Part shown: one piece after another, positions 55,891 through 64,000 of the stretch
Position numbering within the stretch: the stretch's first letter is position 1
Layout of the letters: the number at the start of each line of letters is the position of its first letter
From: Spisula solida
Taxonomy: Eukaryota; Mollusca; Bivalvia; Venerida; Mactridae
Reading direction: 5' to 3'
DNA length: 64,000 nt
NCBI GenBank assembly: GCA_947247005.1
Contig: OX365948.1
Span: 12,017,455 to 12,081,454 of the forward strand
Made by a program: the position numbers and the translations under genes
Notes under the pieces: generated by a model
What the model was told of the DNA's origin: nothing
The model's input: only the letters and a program-made list of their open reading frames with translations
Databases searched by the model: none

Positions 55891-58800
55891 CAACATTTTT
55901 GTTTTGAAAATGGCGGCATGTTATGACACTACCCGACTATTCCCGTATCATTAGAAATCTACAGAATTACTTCAAATAAACGGAATCGGTATCGAATAAA
56001 GCTATATTTTTTATAGAATTGTCGATAATATAAACAGTAATAACTATTATTATTGTTAATATTATTATCGATAATAGATATATTGCGGCTCATACATTTT
56101 TGACAAACGCTATTTGTAATGCAATAAATTCGTCATACATGTACATGTACTAGTAAAAAACGTCGTATGGGACATTCCACTGGACAAATCTGACGCTTGA
56201 AAAATCGCATTAAAATTTAAAGCATGTGAAAAAAAATTACACAACACGGTAGGTAATAGTCTACCATTTAATACTTCAAATAATTAAAAGAATGTAACGG
56301 CGCATATTTGCTCACCACGAAGCGTAATGCAATGTGTATACCGCGAAACAACGACGAAAATGAATATTTTCGTTATATGGGACATTTTACTGGACAATTA
56401 TAACGTAATATAAAATATGCATATACGTATTAGTTCTAGGACAAAATACCACAGTAAACACGTACATATGTTACCATTTTGTCATATTTTAACAATTTTT
56501 CTCACCCGAACACATGATCCTGATTATCTTAAATTTTAATAAACGATCACCGTATTTCACTCACCAAAATGACGTAAAAACGTTCATTGGACATTAGTCT
56601 TCATTTCGTTTAATTGTCACTTTTAAGCAATACGGTTAATATTTATACTAGTTGCTTAACACATAATGTATGCATATGTATTCAAAATCTACTTCATTGA
56701 ATTTTTACCGTATGAAATTGTAATTATATATACATTTTTTTCAAAAAATATTGCGTTAAACCGTCCGTTGTGACGTCATTAAAACGGTGGGACAATTCCA
56801 AGTTACGTGTTTATAAATGAAATAAAATTCACAGTGATGACAATACCTAAAATAACTAGTACATTATTGTGCGGATATAAATGAGGTAAAATTCATTAAA
56901 ACAATAGTGTCATTGTATTTATTAGTGATAGCTAAAATGTGTTCATTCTATACCTATTCTTGCATTGGTCTTATTTGTGACATCTGATGACAGTTTCCTA
57001 AAATCACGACCAAACGCTTATTATTTGCATACGATGTTTGTGGACATGATGTCACGTCGTTAGGTCATCGTGATACAAATTGACGAAGTTTTGGCGATTT
57101 TTGATAAAAAATATCGACACAACATGTTTATGCATCCCGCTGTCTTGCTTTGGACGCAACGTGTGACACCGTTTTTTGACGTCACTTTCTTTTTAAAATG
57201 TAGTATATAATTCTTATAAAAAACGATATTCTTTAAATATGTACATAAGAACGAAGCTCCATGTATGCTCTTTCCGTCGATATACAGGACTTTATAGTAG
57301 TACGTTAATTATATGAATTAGGCACACTAATTCCAGGCATTACGTTCGATTTATCGAAAAGACACCAGTTTCGTGCGTAACGTCAAAGCTTCCCATATTA
57401 AACGCTGAATGTCAAGACGGTGATGTAAGTTGTTATATACAGCGCATATTTCTCACCAAAGCGATTAATGCATTTTGAAAATAAAAACACGATGATATGT
57501 ACATTGATGTTTGAAACTCTGGTCAATCTTTTTTTTGTTAGAAAGCCAACAACGTGGCGGCAAAGCATTGTGTTATCAAGCAGTTACCATAGCAGTTGCA
57601 TGATGATATAATAAATCTTATATATTATTTTTACAAATATACCTTGTAATAAAAATAGTGATTCTTTTAATATTATACAGTACAATAGCGAGCTTTCAAA
57701 CGACAGCAAGAGGTTATCATGGAACAATGTCAGGCATGAAAGATGATCCTAAGCGTGACAGAGTGAAATATGTAACACTGACGTGGATGCCATCAATCAG
57801 CAATATCGGAACTCAAACTTTATGTATCACCGCACGTGATGACACTGGGTTAGTGTGATTAATATTTTATCAAATCACTTAACTTTGTGGGTGTCTAACT
57901 GTGTGTATTTTAGTGGAACGGGTCGTAGAAATGTAGGCTTCTGCGTAGAATAAACCCCTTCTAAATTAACGATGGATAAACACCGTGCGACAATATTTAA
58001 AGTCAAAAGAAAGAAGTCACTTTCTGTGTTTGATTATTGTTATATGTCTTGTTATTACCACTCACTTTTTCGTAATGTAAATTTCCCATAGACAAACAGG
58101 GAACATTTTTACTGTATCGTCCGTGGTACCACGTGACTTAACATGTTTTTACTATCACAGGGTGATAGTTAATTTTTAACAGTATTTTCTTAAAATAAAT
58201 TACACATAACTTTGTCGGTTACAGTAAAAATGTCAGCCCTCGGAAAATACTGTGACCCTCGGCCTTCGGCATTGGGTAACAGTACTATTTTTACTGTTAC
58301 CCACAAAGCTATGTGTTATTTATATACTATTACTCACATACCCTTTTGTTCCATTGTAGTGTCGACTCAACTGAAGACACTTGTATGCTTCTAAATGTTA
58401 TAGGTAAGTGAACATATTACAAGATTACTAAAGTGTGGTTGTAAAACTTAGATGACAACCAATACACTACCCCCAGTACTGAAATATACAAAATGCGCTG
58501 ATATATTATAAGTTTAATATTGCAAATGTTAATGAAAACAAACACTGATGACAAAATTTGTAATTTTGGTTTATGATGACACATGTGTACAAGTAAAATC
58601 GAGCACCCGACAGAGTATTAGTATTTCCGTAAGTATCATAACTGTATCGCTCGTACTTTTCAAGCGTTGTTCTTCCAGCCCTATCGCCATCGAAGTTATG
58701 TTTTGGTCACGTTGCTTTATTGCTCAAGTCTGTTTACCATGCATTGTGCATAGGTTTGTGCATGTATCATAAAGAAAATGAAATTCGTTCTCAAAATCTT

Positions 58801-61800
58801 CTAAAAGAATTGTGTCATTTCTAATTCGCTTAAGGTTTGAATGGGTATATAGTATTAACAGAACCACTAATATCTTAGTTAGATTTCAAGCGTCTCATTA
58901 TCTATTATAACGGAGGTAAATAACATGCAAAGATAACTATTAGATTAAATATAAGCATATCAATGTTTCTTGTTTAGTCACATGCGGGGAATTTTATCAA
59001 TGGCGACTATGTTTTAAATAACACATTCTTATATTTTTTGGTTTCAGCTGACAAATTTGATCATAGACAAAATGCATCTTCTGCAGTAAGTTTTGATTCA
59101 ATTCTTGATGATCATCAGTGATTTTTAACATCCAATATTATGAATAAAATAGTATTTAAGTTCGTTAGAGCAATGGCATTATTATAAGGTACGCCAGACA
59201 AAACCCACGTTATTGAACAACTAGTTCTCTAAACAGCTTGACAAAATAAGTCAGGATTAAATCATAACCTATTTCGTGACCCCAAGTAAACATGACATGG
59301 ATTTTACAGAAACAAATATTGTAACTGACCTCATAAATATCGGGCATAATTGTGACTTCTAGGGTGCTTTCCTTTCTTATGCCGAGTGACCTAAGTTTTC
59401 ATCTCTGTGGACCCAGTTCCAAACATGTATTTTTCAGTACAGATGACATAGCATAATTTATATTTCTAGCCAAACACTCTATGTTCATGTTAAAGACATG
59501 TTATATTTATTATATTTAAAATCATAATATAGCATATTTATTTCAATCCTCAGGGAAAGCCAGTATTCATAGACATCCCATCACCGGAACAAGTTATCAA
59601 CTGTCCAATTCATACGACATGTTTCGTTCCACTGTACATAAAATCAGCTGTGTAAGAACCTCCTGTATATGATATCTATTTGTCTTTATACGTGTAATTT
59701 GCATTTTTAACTCGTTGGTCACGAAGTCCATCGTTCTTCGATTTGCAATTACTTGTTTAGAAATAAAGCTCAACATATCTTTGCCTTATCTTCATGAAAA
59801 TTGACCACATTATATCATCAAGAGGTACACGAGGGACAACTTTTTTGTAAACATATATCTTACAACAATTTTGAAATTTATTGTATATTTGCATGAAAAC
59901 AAAATTTACATTTGACAATATGGTGAACTTTAAGTCAGAGAAAGTCCGCGTATATGCCCATTCCTGAGAAATAATGGAAACTCGGTCCCTTCGGCGCCTC
60001 GTCTCCGTTATTTTTCAGTAGTCAGGAATGGTCATATACTTGTACATTCTCCTTAACATAGTGCCCAGCTACCGTGCACTTATTTACATTTTGTCACGCC
60101 AAACAAATTACCTAACTGATATTTTAAAGCCAAACAAGGCTATTACAAATATGAACTCGGGGCTTCAACAAAATGTCGTTTATACATTTCAGAAATGTAA
60201 CAGACGTTCGCATTGAGCGGTTTTATACATACGATGCAAAGGTTGGGACAGCAGTTAAATTTGTGATCCTTGGTAATGATGTTTATAAAGCTGACCTGTC
60301 ATTTAGAGACACGAGTCATGGTGAAAAACAACTATGTGTTATAGCAACTGATATCAAAGGGTAAAATGATTATTTTCGTTTAAGTTGTGCTATTTGTTTT
60401 GTGAATGGTATACATTTTAAGGTAATTCTCTGTAAACATTCCATTAATTAATTTCAAAGTTCAATTGTAAATAGGTTTTCCACGTAGTTTTACATTTGAA
60501 CGCTCAATGTGTGTGTGTAGAAGTTGCTGGTACCATGTGGAAGTACTGTGTGTAGTCCTTGAAAACGGGTAAGGTGAATCTGTCGCCGTATATGACTGAC
60601 AAAAATTAACCCGAATAAAAATAAACATTCAATATTTACAAATATTTTATATACACCAATTTGTTTTCATTACAGAGTAAAGAGTGACGAGACATGTATT
60701 ATGACTGAAATAGAACCACCAAGTGAGTGGAATATATAATTATGTTCAAACGTTCAACTATGTCTTTCATAATACTAGCATATGCGTATATCATTGTCTT
60801 ACAGTCGATTACTTAACTATATTAGAAAAGTAGTACATAAAAACAAGAACAATATTATAATGTGTAAACTGCATAAGTCTACTTATAAAGCTCGTATTAT
60901 TTCTAATTCTAGTGCTTGCGCACTTACAAATATCTCACTTTTTTGTCTTACTGCTATAAAAGTTAAAAATTTGGGTTAGGATTTATATGAATCTACAAAA
61001 TATTCTTGAGTAATACTTGATCAAATGCAAAGAAAACTGGACGTTTCCTCCCTGAGTACTAATGCTTTTGCAACACTTTAGTATACAACATTGCCTCATG
61101 ATACTATCAAAGAAAAGTAAATTGCGCTGTTGGAGAAAACATCTTATAGGGAAAACCTACGTTTCTGGTATACAACTGTTCTAATGCCTTTTTACTAATA
61201 ATACATTAAATAGATACTCCATGTGGACCTGTAGCAAAGTTTGTCAAACATTCATGTTTCTTCTGGATTTTATTTTTGTCAGACTTGGCATTATCATCTA
61301 TAGACATATTATCGGTATTCATATGAGTACAAATTGTGCATCGCTTGTCGAAGATCTGTTTCTATATTGTAACGAATGCGATTTCATGCTGAAACTGTCT
61401 CCCGAAAACCCATATAATCAAATTGTAGCCTTTAATAATACTTCCCGAGAGCTTAATTAATGACAATTTGAATATTGATAAATTCTTTTCGAATATGATA
61501 AAGGAAATTAACCCTGTCGAACTAACATTAAATAAAGCTAATTAACCTGGTGCACACGCATCTTTCCTATATCTATATCTTACAATTGAAACTGGCAAAC
61601 TTATTAGTAGGATTTACATAAGAGGGGATTTAAATTCGAAACAGTACATTACCCAAACCTCGATGGTGATGTTCCACGGGCAACTCCATATGGCGTTTAC
61701 ACTTGTCAACTTCTTGCAATAGCTTGTTCTTGGGGGCGAGGTAACAATATCTTTGTTTTACTAATAAATTACCGAAACAACGCTATCACTTCCATACAGT

Positions 61801-63637
61801 TTATTTCGTAATAATGTTGAAAACTTTTATGGACGAAATACGAATCTCTTTTTAATAGGGTATTAATTTAAATACTCTTCTGTGACAGGGCCTGTCTAAT
61901 CCTGAATTTTATGATGATGTGCATAATGAAAGATTTTGGATCGTTTTCATTTCCATGATTTTTTATCAATACGTTAAAACATTTTCTGAGTGGAGCATAT
62001 GATTCTTTAATTTTGCAACGGATGCCATGCTTGAGGTGGGTCCATTTAAAGTTCATCGTTCTGTTTCTTATTCCTACTTTCTGGACGGCAGGTGTTGATG
62101 ATTGTCTGCTCCATTGTTTTGTCGTGCCCTGTCTTGTTTTGCTCTCGCGTTGTTCTGACTTCAGGTCATTGAGTACTGTCTGTGCTACTCGATGGGTGTA
62201 TATATAATGCTTCATGTTGAACATTATTTTATTACCTGTTTATTATGTTATTCTGGAAGTGCATAACCACTGTATCTGTTGAGTTTGTTTGTAAGTTGCC
62301 CTTGTGGTATGTGCTCGTCCTTAAGTTCTGTTCTTATCATCTGACTTTTGCTCCGGATTTGTTTGTTTGACTTTGGCGGAAGGCTGTCTGAATGGGAGGT
62401 CGTGTTTTGTACCTGTTCAATACTTCGTGCTCTTCTGTTTCTAATTAGTGCTGCCTTCTATGTCTGATCAGTATTACTATTTTATCAAGGTGATACAACG
62501 TATTTATGATCCTTTAGTTTTGCAGCTAAATGTTTGCTTAGGTGTGGATCAATTTGCAGTTTGCCATTATGCTTCCTAATTCATTGTGCGATTGTATGTG
62601 ATTATACATAGTCAAAAGCCTTTTAAGATGACAGATGTTGACGCTTGTCTATTGCATTGTCATGTCGTGTCCTTGGATATACTGATATATTGGTGTGTTG
62701 ACTTTTGGTAGCACATTGAGTGTCAATGGTTCTGTTAGTATGATGTTTCATGTTTTGCATGCTTTTATAGCCTGTTGCTGCGCTAGGGGACGTTACATGG
62801 CGGGGAACTATCACATAGCCGTTCAGCTTCATTTTTCTATTTATGTTTGTAGTTGTTATTGTGACTTACAAGTACTTGTAAACTGGGAGTTGTCTTTTTC
62901 TTGTGTTCTTTTTGTGTCTTTCATGATCTACTGTTTCCGTTGAGTTCTGCATTCCTTCCCTGCCAGATTTGTTATTATGATGTTTTTATAATTGTACTCT
63001 GTATATTTACAGATCCATGTGTATCCAATCCATGCCGAAATTCAGGACTATGTTCAATGGACAAACGGTCCGGCACATTTATATGCAGATGCATACCACA
63101 ATTCAGTGGAAAACTATGTGACATCAGTACGGTGCTATATAATTATGCTTGTTGACACCATGCCTTATGATGCATTTTCAACTACCGTATTTTACTTGGA
63201 CTATTCGGAGAACAATGAGAGCTATTGCACTTACACGGCCTCGGTGATGGCGATGACGTCTACATGAGTTCAGCAACACTTATATTTCAGACAATAATGC
63301 CATTTTGAGATAAAGCGCCGTAGTCAAGCGTGCATTTACGGCTCACTTGTTTTAATTGTATACATGCAGTCGTCAGTATTAATTCTAAGATTATTTATGT
63401 GATTTTTAAATTGCCCTATGGTCTTGTATTATACAATCGCCAAAAAACACTGTACACACTTTTGAAACGTTGATACTTTTAGGAAGCTAATGTATTTCAA
63501 AGCACATTGTTGGTTCACAGTCATAGTTTGGTTATTTTCAGACAGTTGTTTACGGAACCCCTGCCTCAATGGTGGCATGTGTGGAATAAACGGGTGCTTA
63601 TGTCTACCCGGATACACAGGACCTCATTGTGAGACAG
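47716..63637 (+). CDS. Secreted multidomain protein with EGF-like repeats, 5' part (14 exons)
   Basis: Fourteen exons join in frame with GT-AG borders into ~599 residues, and the gene runs off the right edge. A signal peptide (~1-22, VTFIILILMPWIVA) is followed by a Cys-containing extracellular region (~23-297) with FEGDFWRNLTLQTGSLKW and the motif LAVSDADGDELKC. A related pair of modules comes next (~342-413 and ~458-530), each a 168-nt exon plus a 44-47-nt exon ending TLCITARDDTG...DTC and QLCVIATDIKG...ETC. Two EGF-like domains close the visible part (~530-568, ~568-600). A secreted or membrane-anchored adhesion or matrix-type protein is likely. I do not know a named orthologue; the layout resembles large uncharacterised EGF-containing proteins of lophotrochozoans. 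Introns hold many transposon remnants. Confidence 0.8.
47857..49821 (+). other. Intron 1 of the secreted-protein gene
   Basis: AT-rich, no mobile element firmly recognised. The frame at 47922-48221 has no support. Confidence 0.4.
49822..50126 (+). CDS. Secreted-protein gene exon 2
   Basis: ADVEVITGWVLGTGPCGDGC and onward; four cysteines. Acceptor CATTAATAG, donor GTAAGT. Confidence 0.85.
50454..50597 (+). CDS. Secreted-protein gene exon 3
   Basis: NFEGDFWRNLTLQTGSLKWH and onward to GRPYYR. Acceptor GCTTGCAG, donor GTGCGT. Confidence 0.85.
50966..51104 (+). CDS. Secreted-protein gene exon 4, SDADGD motif
   Basis: KLNATTTIRLAVSDADGDEL then KCIPAQYVEGG; an acidic SDxDGD loop of possible calcium-binding type. 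Acceptor TTTGTTAG, donor GTAATT. Confidence 0.85.
51237..51398 (+). CDS. Secreted-protein gene exon 5
   Basis: DCKVKITTSISKGYSDDSWI then AVAVVIRDYNKE; beta-strand-like. Acceptor AATTTCAG, donor GTTATA. Confidence 0.85.
52419..52475 (+). repeat. LINE-like 3' tail: small hairpin plus (TTCTA)n
   Basis: AGTCCTTTTCAGGACT forms a hairpin, followed by GAATATGCAAATAAATTCTA and a TTCTA/TTCCA run. AT-rich sequence to its left may be the element's 3' UTR. Confidence 0.55.
52606..52733. repeat. 128-bp foldback
   Basis: TGTCTATAAGAAAACTATCT at the left is mirrored by AGATAGTTTTCTTATAGACA at the right. An internal direct repeat of AAGAAAACTATCTACTT adds a third copy. Confidence 0.8.
52745..53556. mobile_element. 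Tc1/mariner-like relic with inverted ends
   Basis: CGTCTAGAAACGCAAC near 52751 is mirrored by GTTGCGTTTCTAGATG near 53534. Inside, at about 53229-53270, DRAIQLQVRLTTAAD resembles the Tc1-family segment DRPRSGRPRVTTAA with C-to-T type decay. The rest is unreadable. Confidence 0.5.
53674..54662. mobile_element. ~1 kb element with TTAA-flanked inverted ends
   Basis: TTAAGGTGATTCC at 53674 and GGAATCACCTTAA at 54650-54662. No ORF. The TTAA at each edge could be a target duplication or part of the termini. Confidence 0.6.
55389..55522 (+). CDS. Secreted-protein gene exon 6
   Basis: FVVNVLEHVSPPQFVSPTPS and onward. Acceptor CTTTTCAG, donor GTACGT, 4 kb after exon 5. Confidence 0.85.
55681..57391. 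mobile_element. 1.7 kb non-coding element with CG-rich inverted ends
   Basis: GACGTTACGCACGAAACTGG (55681) and CCAGTTTCGTGCGTAACGTC (57372-57391) are perfect inverted copies over 20 bp. A second inner inverted block (GCGTCAAAAAACG / CGTTTTTTGACGTC) continues them. The interior repeats a GGGACATT..ACTGGACAA motif near 56170 and 56383 and has ACGTC-type motifs throughout. No transposase. Confidence 0.65.
55846..55888. repeat. (CT)n microsatellite with a C run
   Basis: CTCTCTCTCCCCC followed by about 13 CT units. It lies inside the 1.7 kb element. Confidence 0.95.
57681..57848 (+). CDS. Secreted-protein gene exon 7, module 1 long exon
   Basis: 168 nt ending NIGTQTLCITARDDTG. Acceptor TTATACAG, donor GTTAGT. 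Same length and phase as exon 11. Confidence 0.85.
58194..58323. mobile_element. 130-bp foldback MITE
   Basis: ATAAATTACACATAACTTTG then GGTTACAGTAAAAAT, mirrored by ATTTTTACTGTTACCCAC and AAAGCTATGTGTTATTTAT. It ends 36 bp before exon 8. Confidence 0.75.
58360..58403 (+). CDS. Secreted-protein gene exon 8, module 1 short exon
   Basis: VDSTEDTCMLLNVI. Acceptor CATTGTAG, donor GTAAGT. Paralogue of exon 12. Confidence 0.75.
59048..59085 (+). CDS. Secreted-protein gene exon 9, 38 nt
   Basis: ADKFDHRQNASSA. Acceptor GGTTTCAG, donor GTAAGT. Short but in phase with both neighbours. Confidence 0.65.
59554..59651 (+). CDS. Secreted-protein gene exon 10
   Basis: GKPVFIDIPSPEQVINCPIH then TTCFVPLYIKSA. 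Acceptor ATCCTCAG, donor GTAAGA. Confidence 0.8.
59950..60038. mobile_element. ~90-bp foldback
   Basis: GTATATGCCCATTCCTGA mirrored by TCAGGAATGGTCATATAC, with inner AAATAATGGAAAC and GTCTCCGTTATTTTT also pairing. Confidence 0.7.
60193..60360 (+). CDS. Secreted-protein gene exon 11, module 2 long exon
   Basis: NVTDVRIERFYTYDAKVGTA and onward to GEKQLCVIATDIKG. Acceptor CATTTCAG, donor GTAAAA. Confidence 0.85.
60676..60722 (+). CDS. Secreted-protein gene exon 12, module 2 short exon
   Basis: VKSDETCIMTEIEPP. Acceptor TCATTACAG, donor GTGAGT. Confidence 0.75.
60790..61760 (+). pseudogene. Retroelement reverse transcriptase relic
   Basis: A frame near 61320-61460 reads GIHMSTNCASLVEDLFLYCN then DFMLKLSPENP and AFNNTSREL, the motif-B region of a reverse transcriptase (usual form GxPMGTNCAxLxADLFLYxYE). 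Downstream, broken frames give VELTLNKAN and YPNLDGDVPRATPYGVY. Stops replace the catalytic region. Lineage uncertain; unlike the element at 1421. Confidence 0.65.
61761..63012. other. Intron before the EGF exons, with a duplicated retroelement-tail segment
   Basis: GGTGTTGATGATTGTCTGCTCCA at 62090 and AGATGTTGACGCTTGTCTATTGCA at 62635 (split: GATGTTGACGCTTGTC) begin two similar blocks ~545 bp apart, both T/G-rich. They probably descend from the 3' region of the relic at 60790. No exon is seen here. Confidence 0.4.
63013..63126 (+). CDS. Secreted-protein gene exon 13, EGF-like domain
   Basis: PCVSNPCRNSGLCSMDKRSG then TFICRCIPQFSGKLCD: six cysteines in EGF spacing. Acceptor ATTTACAG, donor GTACGG. 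Confidence 0.9.
63542..63637 (+). CDS. Secreted-protein gene exon 14, EGF-like domain
   Basis: SCLRNPCLNGGMCGINGCLC then LPGYTGPHCET: six cysteines. Same phase as exon 13, so EGF exons are symmetric cassettes. Acceptor ATTTTCAG, donor GTAAAC. Confidence 0.9.
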
Positions 63638-64000
63638 GTAAACGTTTTTGTATACATTTTTGTCCTTGCTTTGTTAGAATCTCTATGAAGAGATTTAACT
63701 GGTTTTATGCATCACTTCAACTACCAACAACGGTTGATGTGGCCAATGAAGTACAATGAGAATGGGGTAAAATATGAAATACTCAGATTATTGATTTCAG
63801 TGAAGTCAGTACAAGCTCGCATCAAAACAGTCATGCCACATAAGGCAAGGTCAAGTCGTAAGATTGACAATTCTGACGTCATCAAAACAAGTCCAATGCT
63901 TCATTGATAGCGAATCTACACTCTATGTTACCACGAGTTGTCAATTGACATAAACTTATGTTAAACGAGTTCTTAAATATCGCTGTATTCTTTGTTGTGC
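63638..64000 (+). other. Intron after exon 14, window edge
   Basis: No further exon recognised before the edge. The next EGF-like or downstream exon must lie to the right. Confidence 0.5.

Noticed and set aside
61868..62224. 118-codon - strand frame
   Set aside because: Antisense to the decayed retroelement tail; no domain.

Overview
This is a 64 kb piece of a lophotrochozoan nuclear genome, most likely a bivalve mollusc. The DNA is AT-rich with intron-split genes and GT-AG splice sites. It is crowded with interspersed repeats of bivalve type: GGTCACAA/TTTGACCT tandem cores, tails with a GGGCCC hairpin, and many short inverted-repeat elements. I could run no search; calls rest on reading splice sites, frames and protein motifs. 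Three genes are supported. (1) The 3' end of SGTA (co-chaperone) lies on the + strand at 4974-6181, in three exons. (2) A complete MYSM1 (JAMM-type histone H2A deubiquitinase) lies on the - strand from 36139 to 16820. Its 15 coding exons join in frame into a predicted 918-residue protein with SANT, SWIRM and MPN+/JAMM domains and an intact metal-binding motif. (3) The first 14 coding exons of an unnamed secreted multidomain protein lie on the + strand at 47716-63637. It has a signal peptide, an SDxDGD-containing extracellular region, a duplicated two-exon module, then EGF-like domains that run off the right edge. SGTA and MYSM1 are convergent. Layout: 1-4505 is an SGTA intron holding a Helitron-like tail, a MITE and a nearly intact Penelope-like element with a 14-bp target-site duplication and a hammerhead-like motif. 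4681-6833 holds a 47-bp tandem array touching an SGTA exon, the last SGTA exons and its 3' UTR. 6834-16819 is intergenic and contains a 1.66 kb Helitron-like element with a 145-bp core and a nested stack of inverted-repeat transposons centred on a pogo-like element. 16820-36139 is MYSM1, whose introns carry three more Helitron-like elements with different cores, a Harbinger-like MITE pair, a LINE relic and long inverted repeats. 36140-47700 is a gene-poor transposon graveyard with G-rich inverted repeats, LINE relics, a SINE, 106-bp and 58-bp arrays, and a mariner-like element with perfect 36-bp termini that split the 58-bp array. 47716-64000 is the secreted-protein gene, with inverted-repeat elements and a retroelement relic in its introns. 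The genes do not form an operon and no functional link between them is visible. The most unusual material is the modular Helitron-like family (shared head and tail, interchangeable tandem cores), the apparently recent Penelope-like insertion, the tandem array that reaches a splice acceptor, and the secreted-protein gene of unfamiliar architecture.
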